A DNA stretch of 27,445 bases from Fragilaria crotonensis (taxonomy: Eukaryota; Bacillariophyta; Fragilariophyceae; Fragilariales; Fragilariaceae). A program made the translations under genes and the position numbers. Location: the NCBI GenBank assembly GCA_022925895.1, contig JAKSYS010000752.1, forward strand, positions 1 to 27,445, given 5' to 3'. The notes beneath the pieces are model-generated. The model did not search any database. It was given only the letters and a program-made list of their open reading frames with translations, and was not told where the DNA came from. This document shows positions 8,764 through 17,053 of this stretch, piece by piece (positions within the stretch are counted from its first letter, which is position 1; each line of letters begins with the position of its first letter).

Positions 8764-8903
8764 TGTTGTTATCCCCGGGGAACCCGGAAGGTCATTGTAA
8801 TTGCGTCACACAATGTCCCACTATGACTGAGTCCAGGGCCACCCAAATATCTAGCTCATAATTTATGTAGCTCATCGTTTGAACGACAAGCACCATCTCA
8901 ACA
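8764..8903 (+). repeat. 3' LTR of the copia element
   Basis: This is the second 140-bp copy, followed by the target duplication TTCAT (8904-8908). Its first ~98 bases also encode the C-terminal tail of Pol in the frame that ends at 8861. It reads towards the gene at 9000 in the same orientation and ends 96 bp before that ATG, so it could supply a promoter. Confidence 0.92.
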
Positions 8904-8999
8904 TTCATGACTTTTTGATTTCATGCACGCACACATACATCTGTACTCGAGTAGCTTCGAAGGCAACTGTACAAGAGAGCACACGCATAACCATTAACA

Positions 9000-9984
9000 A
9001 TGGCTGCCCATAGAACAAGAGGTGGCGATACTCTTGAGCGTGAAAGTCGGAGAATCGAGCTAGAAGAGCGATTGCTGGACTTGCAGGAGAAGAGAATCGA
9101 CATTGAGCAAAAGCGTATCGAACTTGAGCTCCGAAAGCTAAAGTTACACTTAAGAGGCTCGAGGAGGAGCAGATCCAAGAGGGAATCGCTAACTACTGGC
9201 GATGACAATGGTTCAGCCGCAATAGATCAGGATCTAGGTGAAGACTATGGAGGATTTCATGACAGTGGAATGATGACCCCCGACGAAGATGACTACGACG
9301 TCGATGATGATGGTGAAGAAGATAGTGCGGATGATGATGATGATAACGAAAAGAAGAACAGGAGTCAGAGTAAACGGAGGAGCTCCGTCGCCGAAACGGG
9401 ACCGAAATGGATCAACTAATTCCTCATCTCAGAGAAGTCGCAAAGGACTTGAAAGTGGGTCTACCGATGATGCGTCTTCCGTTCCTTCCCGATCTAGCAA
9501 GTCTGCAAGGGGACTAAGGAGAAGTGCATTCGATCCCGAAAGCGTGTCTTCCAATGATATGCCACCAGTTCCTTCCCGATCTAGCAAGTCTTCCAGGGGC
9601 CTGAGGAGAAGTGGAATCGAACCCCCGCATCGCGATCCAGAAGTTCCACCCGTAGCAAATTCAGACACTCAGACCAAAACCAAGGTTCCTGTGTTTGATA
9701 GTCAAAATGTGGATATCCTCTATGAAGTGGCATCGGAAAGCACGCAGCGACGTCGAATGACACGTAGATTGTCGGCTCCTACCGTCAGCTCGTTTGACTT
9801 TGACATTTCGAACGTAACCAATGGTCCTGTGACACAAACCGCGCTGCCGGATTTTGAATCCACGTCGACAAAAAAAGGCTCTGCTGTCCCGGCTGGAGAC
9901 AACGATCGCGCGCGCATGCAAGAGAGTGACGCGACCATGGACGACATGAGTGTGCAGACGGAAAAGCGCTCAAACAGGAAGTAA
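9000..9984 (+). CDS. Disordered acidic/Ser-Arg protein with N-terminal coiled coil (frame break)
   Basis: I do not recognise the family. The start ACAATGG is a good eukaryotic context. Residues ~10-58 are a heptad-rich E/R/K/L coiled coil. A strongly acidic Asp-rich block follows (~85-118) and then an R/S stretch. The first frame ends at 9417-9419, but a +1 frame continues at once as a Ser/Arg-rich protein to TAA 9982-9984, so an extra base or an unrecognised short intron lies around 9370-9425. In the second part a 29-residue unit with V-P-S-R-S-S-K-S-x-R-G-L-R-R-S occurs twice (DNA starting at 9481 and 9568, period 87 bp). The composition suggests a nuclear or cytoskeletal scaffold, which is only a guess. 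The copia 3' LTR lies 96 bp upstream. Confidence 0.55.
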
Positions 9985-10295
9985 ACCGACTCGAAAGGCA
10001 TTGACCCGCCATCGCGTCGTTCCCCCTACAAACACCTCTTGTTAGATTTTCATACAGATACTTCTTCTGTGATTAACGTAATAGTTCCAGCTTAATGAGT
10101 TGCACAAGCACACGCAGTGTTTATGTTGTGATTCCCGCACGCAGATCGTTTGTTGTGTTGCGCAGTCCGAGGCTTTCCAGGCGAGTTGCCGGTTGTATTT
10201 GCTTCACTTGGACCACAACTCGAAGAAAACCATCAATTTTCCACTGTTCGATTAAATTTGTTGTGAGTTTCGTTGTTCTTTTTCGCCAGCACCTG
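9985..10295. other. Intergenic space between convergent genes
   Basis: This lies between the stop of the + strand gene and the stop of the minus-strand three-exon gene. It should contain both 3' ends. The ORF beginning at 10095 is not convincing, and no repeat was seen. Confidence 0.5.
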
Positions 10296-11019
10296 CTAGA
10301 GATCTGGAAACCCTGGTGTCGGTGTCTCAAGTAGCTCAGGAAATTTCGTCACCATTGTCACCAGCATCACGATGAAAACAGAGATAACGCCGATCCAGTT
10401 TTGCCTGTAGGGAGCCAGAGTCTCGTCCCATAGTTTCTCTTTGGAAATCTCACCTTCCAAAGCCTGCTCATATCATGCAGCGGACAAGAAATCGCACGTG
10501 GATACATCATCTCATTTGGTGAGAAAAGAATATGCTGCCGTTGTCATTTCTTGGAATCTTTCTTAGCCTACCTTACGATTCTTGATTGCCTGATCTCTCG
10601 CTTGCGATTTTTCAAGGTCCTTCTCGTCAATCCAATAATCTTCGCCAGCCTCTATGGCTGCGGAAGAAATTAGTGGTCGCAGCTCTGCTGCTTCCCATTG
10701 AATGCCATCCTCGTCTAGTTGATCAGTCTTTTGGCGACGACTTCTCCTCTAAAGGTGGTGCATTGTACGTGTTAGTATCGCCTGGTTACTCCATTGAAGA
10801 ACGCGACGTAGTCATGCATTCAAGATACGCCACGGTAAGGCACAACAATCAGAATTGCAGGATGTTTACCTTTTTCAGATTTCTACGCGGCTGACGAGGC
10901 TCTGAAAAGAGCGCAGATGAGCATTCCGAAGGTTTGAGCACTGTAAAGTGGAATCCATTTACGGACGAAATGATCAGAAGAACAGTGACAAGACAGAGGG
11001 TTGGCGGTGTACGTCTCAT
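10296..11019 (-). CDS. Three-exon gene: 164-residue precursor with signal peptide and one C-terminal membrane segment
   Basis: The gene was assembled by hand from exons 11019-10870, 10748-10572 and 10463-10296 (stop TAG 10298-10296), all phase 0. Intron 1 (121 nt) starts GTAAAC, has a textbook branch site TACTAAC (10777-10771) and ends CCTTTAG. Intron 2 (108 nt) runs GTAGGC to GAGCAG. The N-terminus is M-R-R, a hydrophobic core (residues ~7-20) and N-G-F-H-F, a diatom-like signal peptide with an aromatic near the cleavage site. That suggests a bipartite plastid or secretory leader. The middle is charged and soluble. Residues ~132-150 form one membrane span, followed by a short acidic/proline tail. 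I do not recognise the family. An in-frame ATG exists upstream at 11124, but the signal peptide favours 11019. Confidence 0.75.
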
Positions 11020-11875
11020 CGTCAAGATTGTTTTTGAAGAACTGGGTTGAGAGTTATCTGCCATTCTGTCTACTGTCGTCACGTCGCTCCTCTTGGACTC
11101 GGAGCTCGGAGGTGGTACTATCATGCAAGTACGGGGACGTCTCTTTATTACTATACTGTATAGTATGACATAAATCAGACTTCAGACTGCAGCATAGTAC
11201 TACAGTATAGTACAGAGATGTAGAATTTCGTCCTTCCTCGTTTTTCAACATGATGTATGATGTATGATGTATGATGTATGATGAACAGTGTACAAGTGTA
11301 CAGTTGTACTGCGTAGTACAAGTACTAACACCAGTACAAGTGACCAATGGCTGCCACCATGATGGCACACGGAGGACTTGATGGGCTTCACTGTCTGGCT
11401 GCTACGGTAGTAGTACCAACTACAATACAACAGGCAACAGGTTACAGACTGAACACTGCACCCTCAACACCGTGACCTGTGCATACTGAAGGCGAACTAA
11501 CTAATCTATGGTGACAACCATCACGTTGTTTCTCAAAGAGGTAGACTCCAGTAGTTGCTGAACTACTAGCTACGAGGTAGCTACAATTGTAGTCTTTCTA
11601 GAGGGGCACTTGCAGGTCATTATGTTGACAACAGCTTTTCGCGCGGCATCAACTACTTTTCTTCACGCATCGGTGACCTATGGGGCGGTTGCAGAATGAT
11701 GATTGCATCCACTGCAGACTGAATCCCAGCACGCAGTTTATTCAGTGTCATCCTAGGAACGATCCATAAGATCCATATGAGGGGTGCGGACACAGGTGTG
11801 GTGAGCCGAGCTGTGTATTTGACGTTGCAGCCTTGGCCCTCGTTAACAAATGAATAATAAAGGGTCAATGAGCTA
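11020..11875. other. Intergenic region rich in GTAC motifs
   Basis: This lies between two minus-strand genes. It contains many GTAC-centred words (about 11130-11430), including TAGTACAGAG, AAGTGTACAG and GTAGTACAAGTAC, and a 7-bp tandem repeat. It would hold the promoter of the three-exon gene and the 3' end of the fibrillin-like gene. No convincing ORF. Confidence 0.5.
11251..11284 (+). repeat. 7-bp tandem repeat
   Basis: Unit TGATGTA is repeated four times exactly (11251-11278) plus a partial copy, about 230 bp upstream of the start of the three-exon gene. Confidence 0.85.
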
Positions 11876-12806
11876 CTATACCAAGTACTTCTTCGCCTCA
11901 TCCCAGCTCTCCTTGGCTTGAACGAACAGATTATCTTCCCCAGTCTTGTGTATACGCAACTCGTCGTCCAAGTACAAAACGTCAAAAAAAGCCTTGGGAG
12001 GTCGTTTGGCCGTCTTTCGAAATGTAAAGAGTCTGTAAACCAACACGATGCATCGAGTGATAAAGGGGCCTGGGACAGGGATGTAAAGGGACCATCGAAT
12101 CGGAAGGAAAACAACTTTGTTAAGACAGCCTTCGCATATCGAAAGGTCAATTCGACTCATGGGACTTGTGGCAACAGCCTTGATGACAACATTAAGCTGC
12201 TTGAGAACAGGTTCCGTTCCGTCTTCCTTAGAAGCGAATTCAATGACATTTGTTATTCGTCCTCGACGGGCATCGACAACATTTTTCACCTTGGCATTGC
12301 CGCGAGTCGAATTTTTGGAAAAGGATGCATCTGCTGCAGTTGTGAATAGGAGGCTCCAGGAGCCATGCAACGGCGATTGGGCACCGTTCTCCTTGTCACC
12401 TAAACATTTTGTGGGTTCCTCAGTCGGATTTACCTCGGAGAGCTGCTGACATATAGACATTACCTGATCGGCAGCCTTGCCCACGTCGTCCGAAATGGCG
12501 TAATAGGAAACCTTTGAGGAGCACGGGAAGTGCGATTCAGCTCGCCTCCATTGACACCAAAGTCAATGGAAAAGTCTCCATCGCGAGCTTGCTTCTCGCG
12601 GAGGTTGCCAAGGGAATCAAGCAGATTTTTTTCAAAGCAGTAGCAGCGTCGTTCTGGTGTTCATTTGCGAACGGGGTCTCGGTGGCTAACAAATGAACGG
12701 AAGTGTGCCGAAACCCTGAACGTTTTCTGGGACCGCAGGCGACTAGATAGCTCAGGACCCCTGGAAAAGAATAGAGAACTAGTATCAATGCAATGGATGC
12801 CCTCAT
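11876..12806 (-). CDS. Plastid lipid-associated protein (PAP/fibrillin-like), two frame breaks
   Basis: The protein starts at ATG 12806 with a signal peptide (hydrophobic core I-A-L-I-L-V-L-Y-S-F), fitting a plastid precursor. The C-terminal 200 residues resemble the PAP/fibrillin fold: G-S-W-S-L-L-F-T-T near the start and a closing F-D-V-L-Y-L-D-D-E-L-R-I strand followed by a conserved F-V. Such proteins bind lipids in plastoglobules or thylakoids. As written, the frame breaks twice. At an A7 run (12628-12634) and at an A3 run (12513-12515) the continuing protein moves to another frame, each consistent with one missing base. The three frames together form one uninterrupted protein, so either the sequence has homopolymer errors or the gene is newly broken. 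The stop is TAG at 11878-11876. Confidence 0.72.
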
Positions 12807-13147
12807 GGTGACAGACTTCCAAGTTTAGGTGCATCCTCGGACGCGGCGTACCTCTGGTACGGTACACAAGGTTGCAACAATCTCATCGGTCACTCAAAGG
12901 GTTGAAGGGGTTACTTGTACTGTACGCCATTCTGGCGTTGGTAGTGTACTACCGTAGATAGTACCCGATAGAACTCAACAGTACTACAGTACTCACAATT
13001 CGCACCCTGGGCGAGCACGCAGATACCCAGATACAACCGTGTACTGCGGTTCTGATTCTAATCACAGCACAGTCGCATTGTGTGACATTGGAGTACGCAA
13101 ACAAAGCGCCCCAGCCATAGATGATGCTATTCCAACTCCAACACATG
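12807..13147. other. Intergenic region upstream of the fibrillin-like gene
   Basis: GTAC-containing words cluster at about 12910-12995 (for example TTGTACTGTACG and CAGTACTACAGTACTC), 100-190 bp before the start of the minus-strand gene. A second, frame-shifted tail of the F-box/SPRY gene ends at 13148. No separate gene seen. Confidence 0.4.
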
Positions 13148-13223
13148 CTACTTGGAGTATTTTACAAAGTAACTACGCTGCAGTCCATAATTCTCCATGG
13201 CAAATACTTCCTTTGCCATCTCT

Positions 13224-14585
13224 TTAGCGTCGAGCGGCTTTCGTTGGGTAGTTGGTGTGGTGGAGTTTCAGAAACAGACACAGATCAAAAACAAACGACC
13301 TCTCACCAAAGTTGCAATCGACGGGAGCATTGCTGTCGACACCAATTGTGGGATACAATTCCTTCTGGCTCACTTCCAATCCTGTCCAACCATATCCCAG
13401 CATTTTTCCATTGAGTGTGTAGAATATTCCTCCGTTGAGATAATCTACACCACATCCGACCGTATCGCCCTTCCCATAAGGAGGGCCAAAGCGTTTCAAC
13501 ATGTCGCCACTAGCGTGAAAGATGCCGCCGTCATCTCCGTGGTAGCCGTAGCTGAACGCATCCCAACCCGGCATTCGAGAAAAACAACGAAAGCCTTCGG
13601 TGGAGAGGCCAACGGCAACGCAGTCCGATACTGAGACATTGGGCGCAGGTGTTTGCCGAGGAACAACGTCGGGTCCGTCCGATAGAATGGACACTTCAAA
13701 GTAGCTTACATAGCGAGGAGTCAAAACAATCTTGTTGTCTTTTGCTGTAAAAGGAGAGACGAAGGGCTTCGGTGGACCTTGATGGCGAGATAGTAGAAAC
13801 TTGAAAATATTTTGCTTCTTCGTTTTTTCGACGGGTCTGACCAAGGGAGCATTAGCACGAATGCACCGATCTCCCATACCAACAGCTCCCACGTACTGAA
13901 TCTGATTGGGAGTCTGTAGTCGGCGAAAGACAGCAGTGCGATGAGGTGTAAAAGTGGTCGTATCCACCTGTGTAGGTTGACGCGTAGAAGCCAAGTTTAA
14001 GAGCTGAGAGTAATTTGGCACATTCGAGGGAGATGTGTCGTCAACAAACTGAGAATTATGAGGGAGGTGGGGCCATAACTGGTGGCACCATTGCTTCCAG
14101 AGGAATGTAGCGTTTTTGACAAGTTCGTAGTGGTGTTTGTCTGCCATCATCAGTGACCGAGCGTCGGAGACGTCAAGAAAAGACGCTACATGGAGCTGGA
14201 CATCATTGCAGATACTCTGAAATGCAGATTTATTCTTGAGAGAGCGCTCGACACGGTTCCTCTTGCGGGTACGAGCACCAATGGTCTCATGCGAAGAGTC
14301 ATCGTTGTCAGATACTACAACGCCAAACGGTGCCGGCGTAGCTTCGTACAAAGTCTCGATCTTTAGCGATGACACCTTAGGAGAGGCATCGAACGCATCC
14401 CATGATACAAGGCGTGGTCGGGAAGATACTCTTCTCATCTTGTTCAGGTTGTGAGTCGGAAGGCGGTGTCGTCGAGTGTGTCGGACAATGCGCTTCTCGC
14501 CCGAAAAAGAAGCAGCAGCCTTGATGTTCCGTGTTCTCATCTCGAGAATATGGGCGTTGTATCCTTGTGATGCTGTACCATGCAT
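13224..14585 (-). CDS. F-box and SPRY domain protein
   Basis: The frame encodes 453 residues from ATG 14585; ATGs at codons 16 and 50 are alternatives. Residues ~122-166 look like an F-box (N-D-V-Q-L-H-V-A-S-F-L-D with a closing F-L-W-K-Q-W). Residues ~290-432 are a SPRY domain: Y-F-E-V-S-I-L, V-G-L-S, G-Y-H-G-D-D-G, G-D-T-V-G-C-G-V-D-Y and I-F-Y-T-L-N-G-K. F-box proteins recruit substrates to SCF ubiquitin ligases through SKP1, and SPRY binds the target, so an E3 adaptor is the likely role. The frame stops at 13226-13224 shortly after the domain. The +1 frame from about 13265 continues with a plausible basic/amphipathic tail to TAG 13150-13148, so the true C-terminus may lie there. Confidence 0.8.
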   Translation of the reverse strand: MHGTASQGYNAHILEMRTRNIKAAASFSGEKRIVRHTRRHRLPTHNLNKMRRVSSRPRLVSWDAFDASPKVSSLKIETLYEATPAPFGVVVSDNDDSSHETIGARTRKRNRVERSLKNKSAFQSICNDVQLHVASFLDVSDARSLMMADKHHYELVKNATFLWKQWCHQLWPHLPHNSQFVDDTSPSNVPNYSQLLNLASTRQPTQVDTTTFTPHRTAVFRRLQTPNQIQYVGAVGMGDRCIRANAPLVRPVEKTKKQNIFKFLLSRHQGPPKPFVSPFTAKDNKIVLTPRYVSYFEVSILSDGPDVVPRQTPAPNVSVSDCVAVGLSTEGFRCFSRMPGWDAFSYGYHGDDGGIFHASGDMLKRFGPPYGKGDTVGCGVDYLNGGIFYTLNGKMLGYGWTGLEVSQKELYPTIGVDSNAPVDCNFGERSFVFDLCLFLKLHHTNYPTKAARR

Positions 14586-15144
14586 ATACGCGGATCATTC
14601 TTCAGCTCTGGTATTCGTACCAGGTACCAGGTACTGTAAACTCTATTCATATAGCAGCACAATGATGCAGTGTCCAATACAAACGAGTCGTAGACAGGTC
14701 CAGGAGTCACGATCCGTCTCGGCACTGCCAAACCAAAATTCTAATTTTTTTTGCGAAAAGACAGCTGCTAAATGATGAAGGAGTTCTCGAGTGTCAACAT
14801 GACGTTGTCTGTTGTTCCCCGTGTTGAACCTGACATATTGTACGGTACTGCACATAAAGGCAAATGTAAGATGGATGTCAAGCTGAAATTCAGTGTATCA
14901 GAGATCGATACCGGTATAGTAGTACAAGTACCTTGTACAGTAGCTACTACCTACTGTGTCAAGGTCCATCGCCGCCTCTGTCTATCATCATTTTTTGTAA
15001 TCTTCATTACATCATCACATTAATCAATACGTCGTACTCGGAGTACGGACGTATGCTTTGTTGTCCTCTACTACGACTAGGTCCAAAGCTCCTCTTTCGA
15101 TGCACACCATTCACGCTCTCCTGCCGCTTTCTGAGAGTGAGTGT
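14586..15144. other. Intergenic region with GTAC words
   Basis: GTAC-centred repeats occur near 14617-14640 (just upstream of the F-box/SPRY gene) and near 14915-15055. No credible ORF or RNA gene seen; short frames here overlap both strands without coding character. Confidence 0.45.
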
Positions 15145-16673
15145 TTACTTCACATCTCGCAATGGCGTCTGCGGTCCGGCTTCGGCAAGGCGCCGAGCAA
15201 TCTCATGGCGCTCCAGATCCTCATCAATTGGATCTGTGTATCGCACAATTCTCAGCAACTCGTCCTCTGGCAACCTATTATAGAACGCCTCGCGCGCCAC
15301 AACCAATCGGTATTGCAAATCAAGTTTCTTGCCTGAAATGTTCGCTCCCAGTGCCTTCAAGTCGCGTTGCAACTCGACTTTGGTGAGAGAATCATATTTG
15401 TCAAGGTTGCGGAGCACAAAGGTATGGGGGATACCATCATGCTCACACAAATGCCGAATCAAATCTTGGCGAATGCCGCCACTGGGTGGTGTGAGTCCGC
15501 GTTTTTGGAATTCGGCATGAAGTTGGGGACGGAGAACTGCTCGAAGCGGCGTTGCGAGATGGCAAAGCGGCGAGGCAACAAAATGTAGGCGACCGCGAAC
15601 GCCATCAACACAACCGTGCTCAAGTGAACAGCGCTTGTATCAGTCCATGATGTCCCCTTGCCGTTATGGACGATCTGTAACGAGGTAGATGGAACATTTG
15701 TGTTCGACATGGCTGGAAAGTTGGTCAGTTCAGGCAACGGAGCGAAGGGAAGGATCTCCACAGCGAGCATGGGGTCGTCAATGAAGGGAACCTTGTCGAT
15801 GAAAACGTCTTGGTCAACGATGCACGCCTCACTGATTGCGATCGCGCCAGCGAAAGCGTCGCTTTCAGCTTGATTCGGTAGCATGTCGTGGTGTGCAACA
15901 TCGTGAGTGACAACTATGTCGGAAACTGGAAAACGGAAGGTGAGCCAAGACACCGCACTCAATACTGAACAGAGCAATCCAAGCGTGGAAGGTAGGACGA
16001 ATAAGAGCCCTAGACTAATGGGTGTGGCTGCCAATGGTTCATCACCCGCGATAGAGTCTTGTCCTTCATGTTGTCCTGGCCGCGAGCCAAGACTTTGCTC
16101 CAATTGCATCTGCCCTATCGCTTCAAAGGTTTCGAAAGCATGTGACATCTCCCCGCCGGGAAATTCTCTGGACGAGGAAAGCTGTGCGTGCGACCTCGAA
16201 TCCAAATCAATCGATGGCCCCAACGAACCAACGCTCTCGGATGATGCATGAAAAAGACTGCGCGGGCCATTTAAGGTATCAATAAGGTATTCGATGTCAG
16301 CAACGTCACTTTCGCTCAAATTGGACTCTCGTTTGGGATCATGTGACCGAGAATCATGTCTTGCTCGTTCACCGCCTGCTGGGCAAGACACTTTGGAGAG
16401 GACTTGGAAAACTTCGTTGGTGGATGTTGCCTCGAGAATCCCCAACAACGACTTGGACTTTCCGTCGTGTCGATCATCAAGGACGTACGTCGTTTCCGTT
16501 CGTTGAGACGATTTGTTGTCCTTGGGCTGAATGCACGGCATGGACGGTTGAAGAATCTTTCGTTCATTCATGATGCCTGTACAGTCTCCATCACCGTCGG
16601 TGCCTTCTTTTGGAATGGAGTGCTTGCGCGAGAAGTAGCTCATGGAGGAGCAATAGGGTGTAAACAAATTCAC
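15145..16673 (-). CDS. Two-pass membrane protein with C-terminal SAP-like domain (one frame break)
   Basis: The first frame starts at ATG 16673 (a second ATG is 10 codons in) and has a long polar, Ser/Asp-rich N-terminus. It has membrane spans at about residues 218-243 and 349-366, the latter followed by L-P-R-R-F-A-I-S-Q-R-R. It ends out of frame at 15459. Around 15531 (plus-strand GG) the coding register moves: the other frame continues with L-H-A-E-F-Q-K-R-G and a helix-extended-loop-helix resembling a SAP motif (L-T-K-V-E-L-Q-R-D-L-K-A-L-G-A...G-K-K-L-D-L), ending at 15145. One missing base explains this. SAP and the related HeH/LEM motifs bind DNA or chromatin, so an inner nuclear membrane role is possible, though the order (spans before SAP) is unlike Man1/Heh proteins. 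Family not recognised. Confidence 0.6.
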
Positions 16674-17053
16674 GTTTGTGGTCTTTTATGTCTTGCGAAC
16701 TGATATGTGAGCGGTTTCGGCGACGCACTTGAAGTCGAGTGCTCGATATCTTGAATGTGTTGCGTTGCTTGCACGCGTTTTGCTTTCATTCCCCTGCAGA
16801 AAGAGTATGGTTCACATGAAAACTGGAAGCTAATCTCCATACGTTGGACCACGCCTGCTCGGATTTTTCAAGGAAGATCACTATGCTCTTTGAGGAACGA
16901 CGTTGTGACAGTTCAACAAACCTGCACACATAGCGCACCCATGGAGAATCGTACCATATCTAATCCGAATCTAATTTAGAGGTGTGAACCGATGGCGAGT
17001 TGAGACTCATTATTTCCTGGTGTAGAGTATCTGCGAATCATCAGGCGCATTAA
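16674..17053. other. Intergenic region between HAT1 and the SAP-like gene
   Basis: This contains the 3' end of HAT1 and the presumed promoter of the minus-strand gene starting at 16673. No ORF, RNA gene or repeat recognised. Confidence 0.5.

Larger units (their letters stand above)
3349..8903 (+). mobile_element. Ty1/copia LTR retrotransposon (CoDi-like), 5555 bp
   Basis: Two 140-bp LTRs (3349-3488 and 8764-8903) start TGTTG and end CAACA. They flank gag, protease-integrase and RT-RNase H in copia order (integrase before RT). The 5-bp target duplication is TTCAT at 3344-3348 and 8904-8908. The LTRs differ at one base (G3389 versus C8804), so insertion was recent or the copies have been homogenised. 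The wording of the gag finger and integrase resembles the diatom CoDi elements as I know them; the exact clade is not assignable by eye. The coding frame breaks at the gag/pol junction, near 6280-6300 and at 8579-8583, so this copy as written is not autonomous. Confidence 0.93.

Noticed and set aside
9370-9445. A 76-nt intron (GTAAAC..AAAG) as the explanation for the frame change in the 9000-9984 gene
   Set aside because: The phase works, but there is no pyrimidine tract or branch site, and the skipped sequence itself reads as plausible protein; a one-base break is at least as likely.
11251-11284. CRISPR-like array from the tandem TGATGTA units
   Set aside because: A 7-bp tandem without spacers is a simple repeat, and the genome is eukaryotic.
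11918-12349. + strand ORF opposite the fibrillin-like gene
   Set aside because: Antisense shadow of a recognisable PAP/fibrillin domain.
13197-13634. + strand 145-codon ORF opposite the F-box/SPRY gene
   Set aside because: Antisense to the well-supported SPRY coding region and without recognisable features.
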